From positions 1-57,252 of the forward strand of contig JAITKV010000017.1 in NCBI GenBank assembly GCA_031278215.1: a stretch of DNA of 57,252 nucleotides, read 5' to 3'. A model generated the notes under the pieces. It was given only the letters and a program-made list of their open reading frames with translations. It searched no databases and was not told the origin of the DNA. The stretch's first letter is position 1. Every line of letters begins with the position of its first letter. This DNA is from Spirochaetaceae bacterium. Its GTDB lineage: Bacteria; Spirochaetota; Spirochaetia; Treponematales; Breznakiellaceae. The position numbers were made by a program, and so were the translations under genes. Below, in pieces: positions 7,348 through 16,015 of the stretch.

Positions 7348-8369
7348 TATTCAATTTCTGAATCCAGTTCTTCAAACTCTTCCTGTTCGATATTTTCAAG
7401 TTTTTTGATTATCTGGACGGCCATCTTTTTACCGATAACCCCCGGACGGCAAAGAAATTTTTTCTTGTGGCCGATATTAAGGGAATAAGGGTCGCCCACA
7501 CGTACATTGTACAGATTTACAATGTCCCCTATCCTAAGGGACACCACTTCCTTAATAGGAAGCTGTATTTTGCCAATCTCCGCGGCCACCAGCACGTCCA
7601 CGGTGTTAAGCTTATCCTTAAGGATCGCGAGGTTTTCCGTGGTGGTGGTGCGCCGGGCGGAAGAATACCAGAACTGTACCGAAAGTTTGTTCACAATGGG
7701 TTCAATGGTCAGGTAGGGAATGCAAAAATTCATCATCCCCTCCACATCCCCCACCTTGGTTTCCAGAGTTACCAGAACCACCATATCCGTGGGGGGCACG
7801 ATCTGGGCAAACTGGGGATTGGTGTCTATCTGGCCCAGCCGGGGCCGAAGATCTATTACCTGGGTCCAGGCTTCCCGCATGTTTCCAAGCAGCCGGACGA
7901 TGATCCCCTCCATGACGGCGCTTTCTATGTCGGTAAGTTCGTGCTGGGCCTTGGTCCCTTCCCCGGTGCCCCCAAAAAGCCGGTCAATAATGGAAAAAGT
8001 TACCGCCGGGTCAATTTCTAAGATCGCGTTGCCCTTTAGGGGATCCATGTTGACAATCGCCAGGGTCGTGGGGGTGGGAATGGAACGGATAAATTCTTCG
8101 TAGGTAAGCTGATCCACCGACGCCACGTGTACGTGAACCATGGACCGCAGCTGGGCGGAAAGGCTGGTGGTGGTAAGGCGGGCAAAGGTTTCGTGCATAA
8201 TCGAAACCGTGCGGATCTGTTCTTTAGAGAATTTATCGGGGCGTTTAAAATCGTAGATCTTGATTTTCCGGGTGTCGGCGGCGGGTTTAAAAACCTCCGG
8301 CTCCGTGTCCCCGGCATTAATTGCGGTGAGCAGCTGGTCTATTTCGTCCTGCGATAGAACTTCGGTCAT
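7347..8369 (-). CDS. fliM: Flagellar motor switch protein FliM
   Basis: The 340-residue protein is the middle part of the flagellar C-ring and receives CheY-P. The N-terminal CheY-binding peptide is clear (VLSQDEIDQLL, residues 4-14). The middle CheC-like domain follows with the GGTGEG loop near residue 133, and the C-terminal FliN-like domain covers about residues 250-330 (LRIGDIVNLYN, VGDPYSLNIGHKKKFLCRPGV). Length matches the family. ATG 8369 is chosen because the CheY peptide starts right after it; the frame is open further upstream but without family sequence. It has its own promoter and no flagellar neighbours here, whereas spirochaete fliM normally sits in the large fla/che operon; a second fliM elsewhere is possible. 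Confidence 0.95.
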   Translation of the reverse strand: MTEVLSQDEIDQLLTAINAGDTEPEVFKPAADTRKIKIYDFKRPDKFSKEQIRTVSIMHETFARLTTTSLSAQLRSMVHVHVASVDQLTYEEFIRSIPTPTTLAIVNMDPLKGNAILEIDPAVTFSIIDRLFGGTGEGTKAQHELTDIESAVMEGIIVRLLGNMREAWTQVIDLRPRLGQIDTNPQFAQIVPPTDMVVLVTLETKVGDVEGMMNFCIPYLTIEPIVNKLSVQFWYSSARRTTTTENLAILKDKLNTVDVLVAAEIGKIQLPIKEVVSLRIGDIVNLYNVRVGDPYSLNIGHKKKFLCRPGVIGKKMAVQIIKKLENIEQEEFEELDSEIE

Positions 8370-8382
8370 ATTCCCACCGGTT

Positions 8383-8411
8383 AGTATACACCATAGGCTT
8401 GGGTTTGTCAG
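8383..8411 (-). promoter_or_regulatory. Promoter of fliM
   Basis: CTGACA (8411-8406), 17-bp spacer, TATACT (8388-8383). The -10 ends 13 nt before the ATG and a GGTGGG SD-like run lies between them, leaving a very short leader. Confidence 0.55.
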
Positions 8412-8502
8412 ACAAGGAACCGGCCTATTCCTTGCCGGACAAACAATTACACCCGGCGCCGGGCTTCTGCGAAGCCCGGTCAATCTAAAGCTGCCGGGGA
8501 AT

Positions 8503-8540
8503 GGGGCCGTCCGGAAAGCTTTTACTTCCCGGACAGCCCC
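8503..8540. terminator. Hairpin downstream of the uraA-panE operon
   Basis: A 12-bp stem (8503-8514 with 8529-8540, one G-U) follows the panE stop on the minus strand. A second hairpin, GGGCTTC-tgc-GAAGCCC, lies at 8461-8477. Neither has a U-run, so termination is possible but not certain. Confidence 0.45.
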
Positions 8541-8557
8541 GGCCCCCCCCGGATTAT

Positions 8558-9502
8558 TCAGGCGGCGCCGTAGCTGGTTTCTATGGCCCGCAGGGCCCAG
8601 TACAAAAGCTCGTTTACCGGCGTGGGAATGCGGTGTTTTTTGCCGTACTCCATTACCGTAAGGCCGAACAGCTCTATCTCGGTTTTTCGCCCTGCAAATA
8701 CATCCTGACACATTGAAGTATAAGCTTCATCGCTTAATAATTCAACCGTGGCATACCAGTTGTATATATCCCCCTCTTCCAGGCCGATACCTTCGGCCCG
8801 GGCAACCCGGACAAGTTCCTTCATGGCCTCTTCCAGAATTTTCTGCGCCTCTGGAATGCCGCCGGGGTGGTTCCGTTTAAAGGCCCTGTAGGGAAGCCGA
8901 AGCAGGGCGGAGGTCTGGTTAACCCCCACGTTTACCATAAATTTATACCACAGGGTTTTTTTCATGTCCCGGGGGTGGTATTCAAAGGGCAGCCCGGCCT
9001 CGGAGAAAAACCGGGCGACCGCCGCATCCCGTTCCCTTTCTTCGCCCGCGGCGTCCCCAAAATGAACCACCCCCCGGCGGGTAAAGGAGGTTTCCCCGTC
9101 CCGGTGCTGGGCGTCGATGGATACGATCATCGCCAGGGGAAGCCGTTCCCTGCCGTAGCGTTGTCCGATAAGCTCTTCGCTGTTAATGCCGTTTAAAAGT
9201 GAAAGGATAATCGTCCCCGGCCCCACAAAGGGTTTTATGTCCGCAATTGTTTGATCAAGCTGGCAGTATTTTACCGCCACAATGATAAGGTCAAAGGCTT
9301 CCCTGGCGGCCCCCGCGGGATCCGCCAGGGAAAAATTGAAGGCCCTGCCGTTAATCCGCAGGGGCTTCTTACGGTACCGTTCCAGCCGCCCCCCGGCGGC
9401 CAGAACCGCCAATTTCCCCGGATCGTGCCGGTACAGGGTTTCCGCCACCGTTAGGCCCACGGCCCCTGCTCCGGCAATCAACACGGTCCTAATTGGATTC
9501 AC
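8558..9502 (-). CDS. panE: 2-dehydropantoate 2-reductase (ketopantoate reductase family)
   Basis: The 314-residue NADPH-dependent enzyme reduces ketopantoate to pantoate in pantothenate/CoA synthesis. The Rossmann motif GAGAVG stands at residues 11-16. The family lysine region KTLWYKFMVNVGVNQTSAL lies near residue 190, and the C-terminal all-alpha domain contains TSMCQDVFAGRKTEIE, with the conserved Ser/Asp...Glu of the family. Its start overlaps the end of the uracil permease gene by 14 nt, so they share an mRNA. Many paralogues of this family act on other 2-oxo acids, and the pairing with a nucleobase permease gives no support for pantothenate synthesis, so substrate is only probable. Confidence 0.8.
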   Translation of the reverse strand: MNPIRTVLIAGAGAVGLTVAETLYRHDPGKLAVLAAGGRLERYRKKPLRINGRAFNFSLADPAGAAREAFDLIIVAVKYCQLDQTIADIKPFVGPGTIILSLLNGINSEELIGQRYGRERLPLAMIVSIDAQHRDGETSFTRRGVVHFGDAAGEERERDAAVARFFSEAGLPFEYHPRDMKKTLWYKFMVNVGVNQTSALLRLPYRAFKRNHPGGIPEAQKILEEAMKELVRVARAEGIGLEEGDIYNWYATVELLSDEAYTSMCQDVFAGRKTEIELFGLTVMEYGKKHRIPTPVNELLYWALRAIETSYGAA

Positions 9503-10814
9503 CCTTACCGTCCAGGCTTACATCCCACATTTTGTCTTTCACCGTGCCCTTGTTCAGGGGAAACGCCAGGTTAAGTATAATTCCCGCCACCGTGGCCAGG
9601 GCAACCCCCGCCAGTTGGAAATTTACATCCCCGGAAATGCTGAATTTAAGGATCCCCCCCCCGATGCCTGTAACAAGGATAACCGAAGAAATGGTAAGGT
9701 TCCGTTTATCCTTATAGTTAACCCCGCTTTCTACAACCGTCCGCAGGCCCGAAGAGGCGATAATGCCAAAGAGCAGCATGGAAATGCCCCCCATAACGGG
9801 GGTCGGGATGGTCCTGATAAGGGCGCCGAATTTTTGCAGAAACGAAAGGAGGACGGCCGTTACCGCCGCTCCCCCGATAACCCAGACCGAGTAAACATGG
9901 GTAATAGCCATAACCCCGATATTCTCTCCATAGGTGGTATTGGGGGGGCCTCCCCACAGGGCCGCCCAGCTTGTGGCAATACCGTCCCCCGCCAAGGTCC
10001 GGTGGAGTCCCGGATCCTTGTAAAAATCCCGGCCCACCACTTTACTGGTTACCAGGGTGTCCCCCAGGTGTTCGCAGATGGTGGCCAGGGATACAATGAT
10101 AAAGGTAAGGATCGGAACCAGGGAAAACCGCGGAACCGAGAAAACCGGCAGGCCAAACCAGGGGGCGTCCTTTACCACTTGAAAATCAATAAGCCGGTAC
10201 GCGGGAACAAAGAGCCCCATGATCAAGGTAAAAAAGTATCCGGTAACCAGGCCCATAAGGATGGGAATAACAGCAAAAAAGCCCTTAAAGAAAATATTGG
10301 CGATTACCGTAACCCCCAGGGTAACCGCCGCGATGGAAAAACAAACCAGGCTGTATTCACCATTGGCGTCGTTCATGGCCATGTTCATGGCGGTGGGGGC
10401 AAGGTTCAGCCCGATTACCACAATTACCGAGCCGATTACCACCGGCGGCAGCGCCTTATCAAGCCAATCCTTTCCTGTAAAGCGGATAATTAAACCCACC
10501 AGGCAGTAAAAAAGCCCCGCCGCCACGGCGCCGCCCATGGCATAGGGCAGTCCGTAGGCGGCGCTTACGGACTGCAGGGCCGGAATAAAGGCAAAGGAGG
10601 ACCCTAAAAAGGCGGGAACTTTAGCGCCGGTAAGCAAAATATAAATAAGGGTGCCGGTTCCCGCAGAAAAAAGCGCCGTGGCCGGATTTAGGCCGGTTAT
10701 CAGGGGAACCAGGATCGTCGCGCCAAACATGGCAAACACATGCTGAATGCTTAGGGGAATCCATTTACCCAGGGGGGGCCTGTCCCGGGGGCCTAATATT
10801 TCAATATCGCTCAT
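9489..10814 (-). CDS. uraA: Uracil permease, NCS2 (UraA) family
   Basis: This 441-residue inner-membrane protein has about 14 hydrophobic segments and imports uracil by proton symport. The N-terminus PLSIQHVFAMFGATILVPLI is the family hallmark (QHxxAMFGATxLVP). The central VATICEHLGDTLVTSKVVG carries the substrate-site glutamate, and the following GDGIATSWAALWGGPPNTTYGENIG is the classical NCS2 signature with its Asn-Thr-Thr-Tyr-Gly-Glu-Asn. ATG 10814 has a GGAGATACT-type SD; an upstream ATG at 10829 is less likely. panE overlaps its 3' end. Xanthine/uric acid permeases are related, but the PPNTTYGENIG motif favours uracil. Confidence 0.92.
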   Translation of the reverse strand: MSDIEILGPRDRPPLGKWIPLSIQHVFAMFGATILVPLITGLNPATALFSAGTGTLIYILLTGAKVPAFLGSSFAFIPALQSVSAAYGLPYAMGGAVAAGLFYCLVGLIIRFTGKDWLDKALPPVVIGSVIVVIGLNLAPTAMNMAMNDANGEYSLVCFSIAAVTLGVTVIANIFFKGFFAVIPILMGLVTGYFFTLIMGLFVPAYRLIDFQVVKDAPWFGLPVFSVPRFSLVPILTFIIVSLATICEHLGDTLVTSKVVGRDFYKDPGLHRTLAGDGIATSWAALWGGPPNTTYGENIGVMAITHVYSVWVIGGAAVTAVLLSFLQKFGALIRTIPTPVMGGISMLLFGIIASSGLRTVVESGVNYKDKRNLTISSVILVTGIGGGILKFSISGDVNFQLAGVALATVAGIILNLAFPLNKGTVKDKMWDVSLDGKGESN

Positions 10815-11146
10815 AGTATCTCCATACAATTTTTGTTTTGGCGTGTTTACGCGCTATTACTATATAGCACCATAGCCCCTGTCATTGTCAAGATTTATCC
10901 TCCCGGTATACCGGAACGGCTTATTAATGGCGCTTACGGCAGTAAAGCAGGTTCCGTTACGGGCAGGGGCGGTCTTTTACGGATAACGGGACGAATTCAC
11001 GATCCATTTAGGCTTAGGCCGGGCCTGTTTTCTTAGCGCCGGGGCAAGGTTCCCTTACCCCGGAAGCTCCGGAAACCCAACCGGGGTTTCCGAAACCCCC
11101 TCGTTTTTGGCCGGCCCCGGCCTTAATCCGGCGTGGCGCCGGCGCC
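10815..11146. other. Intergenic region between uraA and the sugar ABC operon (332 bp)
   Basis: No gene is visible. Next to uraA, the minus strand has TTGACA at 10893-10888 with TATATA-like boxes 17-19 bp on, followed by a small GCGT-aaac-ACGC hairpin, so the uraA promoter is here. At the other end the hairpin CGGAAACCC-aaccg-GGGTTTCCG (11070-11092) follows the last permease gene, 3' on its mRNA, and is probably its terminator or 3' stabiliser. Its loop resembles that of the hairpin at 28037-28077. Confidence 0.5.
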
Positions 11147-12196
11147 TTAAGCGCGAGGGGCAGGCGGGCGGGGCTTGGGGGGAAATTTTTCTTGAAAATA
11201 AGCCAGGCGGCTAATGTGGTTAAAGATTATGGCCAAAAGTAAAACGGCGCCCCAGATAAGGTTTCGAAAGAAATTTGAAATCCCTGGAAACATATTAAAC
11301 CCGGAAGAAAGTATCTGCAGGATAAGCGCAGACAAAATAATCCCCCTGGTTTTGCCGTAACCGCCCTGGGGATTCACATTGGCCAGAACGCAGACCAGAA
11401 TGGCCTGGAGGGTATAAGAAGTACCAAAATCCGAGCGGGCCGAGTTAAAACGGGCGCACATTAAGATGCCGGAAACCGCGGCAAGCATTCCGCTCATCAT
11501 ATACGTCTGAAAAATCACCCGGTCCGTATCAATACCCGCATAGCGGGCCGCCGTGGCGTTGCTCCCCAGCATCCGCACCTTGTACCCGTAGGCTGTTTTA
11601 ACAAGAATATAAGAAACTATCAGGCTGCATATAATAAAGACCACGGTGGTAACCGGCAATATACCCAAGAGGGTCTTATTAAAGACATCCGACAGTATTG
11701 AAGGAAGCCCCTTTACAGAGGAGCCCTTTGTAACGGCTATAGCCAGTCCCAGAATTACATCCGCGCTGCCCAGTGTTGCCAGCATGGGGGGTATACCGAT
11801 TTTTGAGATTAAAAACGCGCTGCAGGCGCCGCAGCTCAGTCCGATAAGAAGGGCAAAAACAATAACCAAAACAAGGACGCCCAGGGCAACAAGAACAGAC
11901 GGATGTTCCGGCATCAATGCCACAAGAAGCATGCAGCCGGAAATACCCGTAAGATCCGCAACCGCCACAATGGAAAGATCTATGCCCCCGGAAATCATTG
12001 ACAGCATCATGGCCAGGGACAGAACGCCGTATTCGGGGAACAGATAAAGCATGGAAAGGGTGTATTTTTTTGTAACAAATATAGAAGGTTTTAACAGAGC
12101 CATTGCCGCATAGGCCAAAACAAGCATGATAAAAAGCTTGACTGTTTCATCGCTTCGTTGTAAAAACCCGGCGGGGTTTAATAATTTTCTGTCCAT
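11147..12196 (-). CDS. Sugar ABC transporter permease 2 (RbsC family)
   Basis: A 349-residue polytopic protein of the BPD_transp_2 family. It has about ten membrane segments and the family pattern MISGGIDLSIVAV near residue 65 and LGSNATAARYAGI in the loop that contacts the ATPase. It should form the channel, either as homodimer or as heterodimer with the permease encoded 12 bp upstream. It is the last gene of the sugar operon. The C-terminus is short and Pro/Lys-rich. The substrate is unknown; carbohydrate is inferred from the kinase and isomerase genes in the operon. Confidence 0.88.
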   Translation of the reverse strand: MDRKLLNPAGFLQRSDETVKLFIMLVLAYAAMALLKPSIFVTKKYTLSMLYLFPEYGVLSLAMMLSMISGGIDLSIVAVADLTGISGCMLLVALMPEHPSVLVALGVLVLVIVFALLIGLSCGACSAFLISKIGIPPMLATLGSADVILGLAIAVTKGSSVKGLPSILSDVFNKTLLGILPVTTVVFIICSLIVSYILVKTAYGYKVRMLGSNATAARYAGIDTDRVIFQTYMMSGMLAAVSGILMCARFNSARSDFGTSYTLQAILVCVLANVNPQGGYGKTRGIILSALILQILSSGFNMFPGISNFFRNLIWGAVLLLAIIFNHISRLAYFQEKFPPKPRPPAPRA

Positions 12197-12208
12197 GACC
12201 GGTTTCCT

Positions 12209-13213
12209 TTAATTTTCCGGAATAACGGCATTAACGCGCCGTTTTGCCCGCAGGGTTCTAAACGAGGTAATCCCTATGCCCACCACGATAAGAATGCCGG
12301 TAACAAATTTGCTCCAATACGAGGGGATGCCCATAAGGATTAAACTGTTGGTGATCATCGTAAGAAGCATTACCCCAAGCAGGGACCCGCTTATGGTCCC
12401 CTTTCCTCCGGAAAGACTTACCCCCCCTAGAACAACCGCGGCAATACTGGATAATTCATACCCTATTAGGGTTGTGGGCTGGACCATCCCTGTTAAAACT
12501 ACCCGGACCAAACCGGCGACGCCGGAGATCATCCCCATAAGGGTAAAAACAAATATTCGTATTCTAGCGACATTAAAGCCCGCCCGTTCACAGGCCACAG
12601 AATCTCCACCCAGTGCATAGACCCCCCGGCCCAGCATGGTATACTGCATAACAAAAAAAAGTATGATCCCTATGACGGGAAGAAAAAGAAACACCGCGGG
12701 TAAAGAACTTGATATATCCTGCTTTGTATTATACACGGTAAATAAAAATAACTTTGAAAGAGACGCCACAGACGGGGGTAAAACAGAGATGACGCTGCTT
12801 TTTAAAACCGCCTGCATAAAACCAAGGTAAATGCTCCCTGTGCCCAGGGTAATAATAAGGGTAGGCAGTTTAAGCCAGGCCGCAAGAATTCCGTTAAGGG
12901 CGCCCAGCAGGGCCCCGAGGAGGGCGCAGAGTATAAAACCAAGCGCCACCGGCCCCTGGTAGTGGATGACAATAAACCATTTAATTACCGCATACATGCT
13001 TAGCATGGAAATGGCAGGAAACGAAATGTCAATATTTCCCGAAATAAGAACCATCATGGTTCCAAGGCCAAGTATGCCGGGGACGATAACGCTTCTGGCA
13101 AGATCGGTTATATTATTGGCCGTAAAGAACTGTCCGCTGATTCCTTGAATAAGAAGACCCAGGGCCAGAATGGTACAGGCTACGTAAAATTCATTGCGCC
13201 GGAAAAGCTTCAT
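12209..13213 (-). CDS. Sugar ABC transporter permease 1 (RbsC family)
   Basis: This 334-residue inner-membrane permease has the same fold as its neighbour: MVLISGNIDISFPAISMLS near residue 60, a long hydrophobic core, and the ATPase-contact loop ALGGDSVACERAGFNVARIRIF near residue 200. Its ATG overlaps the ATPase stop by 4 nt (ATGA), so translation is coupled. Two different RbsC-type permeases with one ATPase and one binding protein is the layout of Lsr/Rha-type importers, which suits the RhaS/LsrB-like binding protein. Confidence 0.88.
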   Translation of the reverse strand: MKLFRRNEFYVACTILALGLLIQGISGQFFTANNITDLARSVIVPGILGLGTMMVLISGNIDISFPAISMLSMYAVIKWFIVIHYQGPVALGFILCALLGALLGALNGILAAWLKLPTLIITLGTGSIYLGFMQAVLKSSVISVLPPSVASLSKLFLFTVYNTKQDISSSLPAVFLFLPVIGIILFFVMQYTMLGRGVYALGGDSVACERAGFNVARIRIFVFTLMGMISGVAGLVRVVLTGMVQPTTLIGYELSSIAAVVLGGVSLSGGKGTISGSLLGVMLLTMITNSLILMGIPSYWSKFVTGILIVVGIGITSFRTLRAKRRVNAVIPEN

Positions 13214-14721
13214 CCTGTTTTCTCCTGCCGGTTCATAATCAAAGCCGTAAGCTGCTTTTCATCCAGATCGGTATTGATCCGTTCATTGACAATGCGGCCC
13301 CTGTTAATAATCAGTATGCGGTTGCAATTTTTTAGCACCTCGGCAATGTCATCCGAAATTAATATGATTGCCAGCTTTTTTTCCGCCGCAAGGCTGCGCA
13401 GCAGCGCGTGGATGTCGAATTTTGAACCTATGTCAACCCCCACAGTTGGGCCGTTTAAAACAAGCACCCTTGGCTTGGTTTCAAGCCATTTGCCCAGCAC
13501 CGCTTTTTGCTGATTGCCCCCGGAAAGCGTACTGATAGGATCGCTGGTCTTGTTTAGTTTTATAGACAATTTTGCAACCCATGAATCGGTGCTTTTTTCA
13601 AGCCGGGCCTTATTAACCCTGCCCCATCTTTCCGTTAAATTATCTATGGATGAAATGGCAAGATTATCCCTTACGGATTGATTCAAAAAGAGTCCTTCGG
13701 TAAGGCGGTCTTCGGGTACATAGGCAATGCCGTGTTTTACCGCATCCCTGGGGCTTCCGATCCGCGCCGGAATATTGTCCACATAGATTTTTCCGGCGCC
13801 GGCCTTGTATAGGCCGAACAGGGCCTTTGCCAATTCCGTACGGCCGGAACCAAGAAGCCCTGTTATGCCAAGAATTTCCCCGGGATAAATTTCAAAACTT
13901 ACATCTTTAAAAGCATTTGTCAGCGACAGGTTTTCTACCTTAAAAAGACAAGTGTCCCTGGTCCTGTTCCCGGCGCTAAAATATTCTTCCCGTATCTGTC
14001 TACCGGTCATGTAATAAATAAATTTATCGTTATCAATATTCGCCGTACTGTCCGTTACTATTATTTTGCCGTTTCGTAATACGGTAAACCGATCCGATAT
14101 TTCAAAGACTTCGTCTAGCTTATGGCTTACAAATAGTATTGTTATTCCTTCGGATTGAAGCTGCCGAATTACACGAAAAAGCTTGTCTACTTCGTTGCGG
14201 GTTAACGCGGAAGTAGGTTCGTCCATAATAATTAACCGGACCCTGTAAAGAATGGAGCGGGCAATAGCCACCAGTTGTTTATCGGCCACCGAAAGATTTT
14301 CCACCGGTTCATTTAACGGAATGGAAATTCCAATGTGCTCAAGCGACTCTTTCGCTATTCTTTTTTTCATTTTCCAGTTAACGATTTTTTTCCTGTTAAA
14401 AAGTTCGTAATTCATGGAAATGTTTTCCATCACCGTAAGATTCGGAAAAATGGAAAGATCCTGATATATAACCTGGATGCCCATGTGAATTGATTCACTA
14501 ATAGACAGATTTTTATTTGTTTTTCCGTCAAAGGTAATTGCGCCGTGGTCGCTTTTATAAAATCCGGATATGATTTTAATAAGCGTGGATTTCCCCGAAC
14601 CGTTTTCTCCCGCCAGGCAATGGATTTCGCCTTTTTTTAAGGTTAAGCTTACCCGGTCCAGGGCTTTTACACCGCCAAAACTTTTGGAAATTTCTCTTAA
14701 TTCTAACAAAGTTTCTGCCAT
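13210..14721 (-). CDS. Sugar ABC transporter ATP-binding protein (double ATPase, RbsA/MglA type)
   Basis: The 503-residue cytoplasmic ATPase has two nucleotide-binding domains. The first is complete: Walker A GENGSGKST (about 38-46), the signature-like LSVADKQLVAIARS, and Walker B LIIMDEPTSALT. The second has the degenerate Walker A usual for this class (GLLGSGRTE), a good signature (LSGGNQQKAVLGKW), but a Walker B that reads VLVLNGPTVGVD, where Asp-Glu is replaced by Asn-Gly. So only the first site should hydrolyse ATP. The gene lies 142 bp after the binding-protein gene, with a strong hairpin between them, and overlaps the permease gene by 4 nt. Confidence 0.93.
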   Translation of the reverse strand: MAETLLELREISKSFGGVKALDRVSLTLKKGEIHCLAGENGSGKSTLIKIISGFYKSDHGAITFDGKTNKNLSISESIHMGIQVIYQDLSIFPNLTVMENISMNYELFNRKKIVNWKMKKRIAKESLEHIGISIPLNEPVENLSVADKQLVAIARSILYRVRLIIMDEPTSALTRNEVDKLFRVIRQLQSEGITILFVSHKLDEVFEISDRFTVLRNGKIIVTDSTANIDNDKFIYYMTGRQIREEYFSAGNRTRDTCLFKVENLSLTNAFKDVSFEIYPGEILGITGLLGSGRTELAKALFGLYKAGAGKIYVDNIPARIGSPRDAVKHGIAYVPEDRLTEGLFLNQSVRDNLAISSIDNLTERWGRVNKARLEKSTDSWVAKLSIKLNKTSDPISTLSGGNQQKAVLGKWLETKPRVLVLNGPTVGVDIGSKFDIHALLRSLAAEKKLAIILISDDIAEVLKNCNRILIINRGRIVNERINTDLDEKQLTALIMNRQEKTG

Positions 14722-14779
14722 ATACCTCGTCCATGCAGGGGGCGCCGGAAAGCCGCCTGCTTTCCGAAGATCCCCCTGC

Positions 14780-14844
14780 GGGCAATATTATCGGGGATGT
14801 CCAACAAGTTTTTTAAACTTTCGGACGGCCCCGATATTGGGCCC
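14780..14844 (-). promoter_or_regulatory. Large stem-loop between binding-protein and ATPase genes
   Basis: The segments 14780-14796 and 14829-14844 pair (CAATAT/ATATTG, CGGGG/CCCCG with small bulges), extended inward by GTCC/GGAC. Such hairpins after binding-protein genes commonly protect the upstream mRNA or attenuate read-through, raising binding protein over ATPase. Here it lies 3' of the binding-protein stop and 5' of the ATPase start. Confidence 0.55.
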
Positions 14845-14863
14845 GGCTTCGAACAAAACGAAT

Positions 14864-15874
14864 CTAGAACTGATATTGATCCATGTTGTCCTTGGTGATT
14901 ACAAGCCAGCCGGCCCCGCTAAGCATGTTACCGTCGGCTTTGACGCTTTCATAGCCCTCAATTCCCAGATCAAGGCCGGTTTTGATCTGATCCTTCCGGC
15001 CGTCCAGAATCATAACCGCCAATTCAAGCATGGCCTTGCCGGAAAGAGCCGGATCCCAGCATAAAACCGCCGGGTTTGAACCGGAACTAAGGTAAGGGGC
15101 CGCCACCGAAGGAACGGAGGTTCCTACGGCAAATATCTGGCCGGTCTTGCCAAGTTCATCAATTGCCTTTCCGGCCCCCGGAGGATCATAACTGGAAGCG
15201 CCCAGAAAACCTTTTATGCCCGGATACTTTTTGATCATTTCTTTGGTTTTTTCATAGGCCAGTTCCATATTATCCTCGCATTCGATCTTTTGCTCCGGCG
15301 CCAGAATCATGTTGGGATACGCGGTTTTTTGATGGGCAATGGCCGCATCCATCCATTCGTTGTGGGAAACGCTGGACAGAAAGGCTACCATGGTAATGTA
15401 TTCTCCCTGTGCGCCCGTTACTTTGGCAAGTTCATCCATCATGTAGGCGCCGTAAGCCCGGTTATCAAAGGCTTCAATGTTAAAATCTACATTAACCATG
15501 CCCGGCGCTTCATGGCTGATAACCACAATGCCCTGTTCCCGGGCGCGTTTTAGCACAGGTTCGCACGCCTCGGGGTCGATGGGGACTACGCACAGGGCGT
15601 CAATCCCCTGGGCAATAAGTTCTTCCATAACCTGAATTTGCTGGGCCGAATCGGTTTTAGGCGGGCCCTTTACATAGCAGTTAAAGCCGCTGGCCTTTGC
15701 AAATTCAAGCACCCCTTCTTCGTGGCGTAAACACCATGGATCCGACATGTCCTTTACAACCGTCGCAATGGTGTAAACCTTCCCGGCGCCGTTACTTTTG
15801 TTTCCTCCACAGGCCGCCAGAAAAGCGATTACCAGTGCGGACAGAACAACCATCAATTTTCCTCTTCCTTTCAT
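14864..15874 (-). CDS. Sugar ABC transporter substrate-binding lipoprotein (RhaS/LsrB-like)
   Basis: The 336-residue protein begins at ATG 15874 after a GGAGG SD. A lipoprotein signal with lipobox AFLAAC gives Cys at about residue 22. The mature part is a type I periplasmic binding fold of the sugar class: VVKDMSDPWCLRHEEGVLEFA at the start, GIDALCVVPIDPEACEPVLKRA, and a C-terminal LSGAGWLVITKDNMDQY. The wording of these segments is closest to rhamnose/autoinducer-2 type binding proteins, but the ligand cannot be named. It is attached to the outer face of the inner membrane and delivers substrate to the two downstream permeases. Confidence 0.88.
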   Translation of the reverse strand: MKGRGKLMVVLSALVIAFLAACGGNKSNGAGKVYTIATVVKDMSDPWCLRHEEGVLEFAKASGFNCYVKGPPKTDSAQQIQVMEELIAQGIDALCVVPIDPEACEPVLKRAREQGIVVISHEAPGMVNVDFNIEAFDNRAYGAYMMDELAKVTGAQGEYITMVAFLSSVSHNEWMDAAIAHQKTAYPNMILAPEQKIECEDNMELAYEKTKEMIKKYPGIKGFLGASSYDPPGAGKAIDELGKTGQIFAVGTSVPSVAAPYLSSGSNPAVLCWDPALSGKAMLELAVMILDGRKDQIKTGLDLGIEGYESVKADGNMLSGAGWLVITKDNMDQYQF

Positions 15875-15979
15875 GTTTACCTCCAATGGTAATATCTTGG
15901 AAAGTTTCCTTAATCCGGAAACTCCATTGAACTTGTTCAATAACCCGGCTGCTTATCGAACAGTCCTTCTTTTAACGGA

Positions 15980-16011
15980 AGTTGTTTAAAAACTTCAGTT
16001 TTTAAACAACT
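15980..16011. repeat. 15-bp palindrome between kinase and binding-protein genes
   Basis: AGTTGTTTAAAAACT and its complement enclose a 2-nt centre. It lies just after the kinase stop on the minus strand. A second, looser copy of the same family is at 15929-15966 (GAACTTGTTC ... GAACAGTCC). It could be a 3' stabiliser or a weak terminator inside the operon. Confidence 0.65.
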
Positions 16012-16015
16012 CTAT

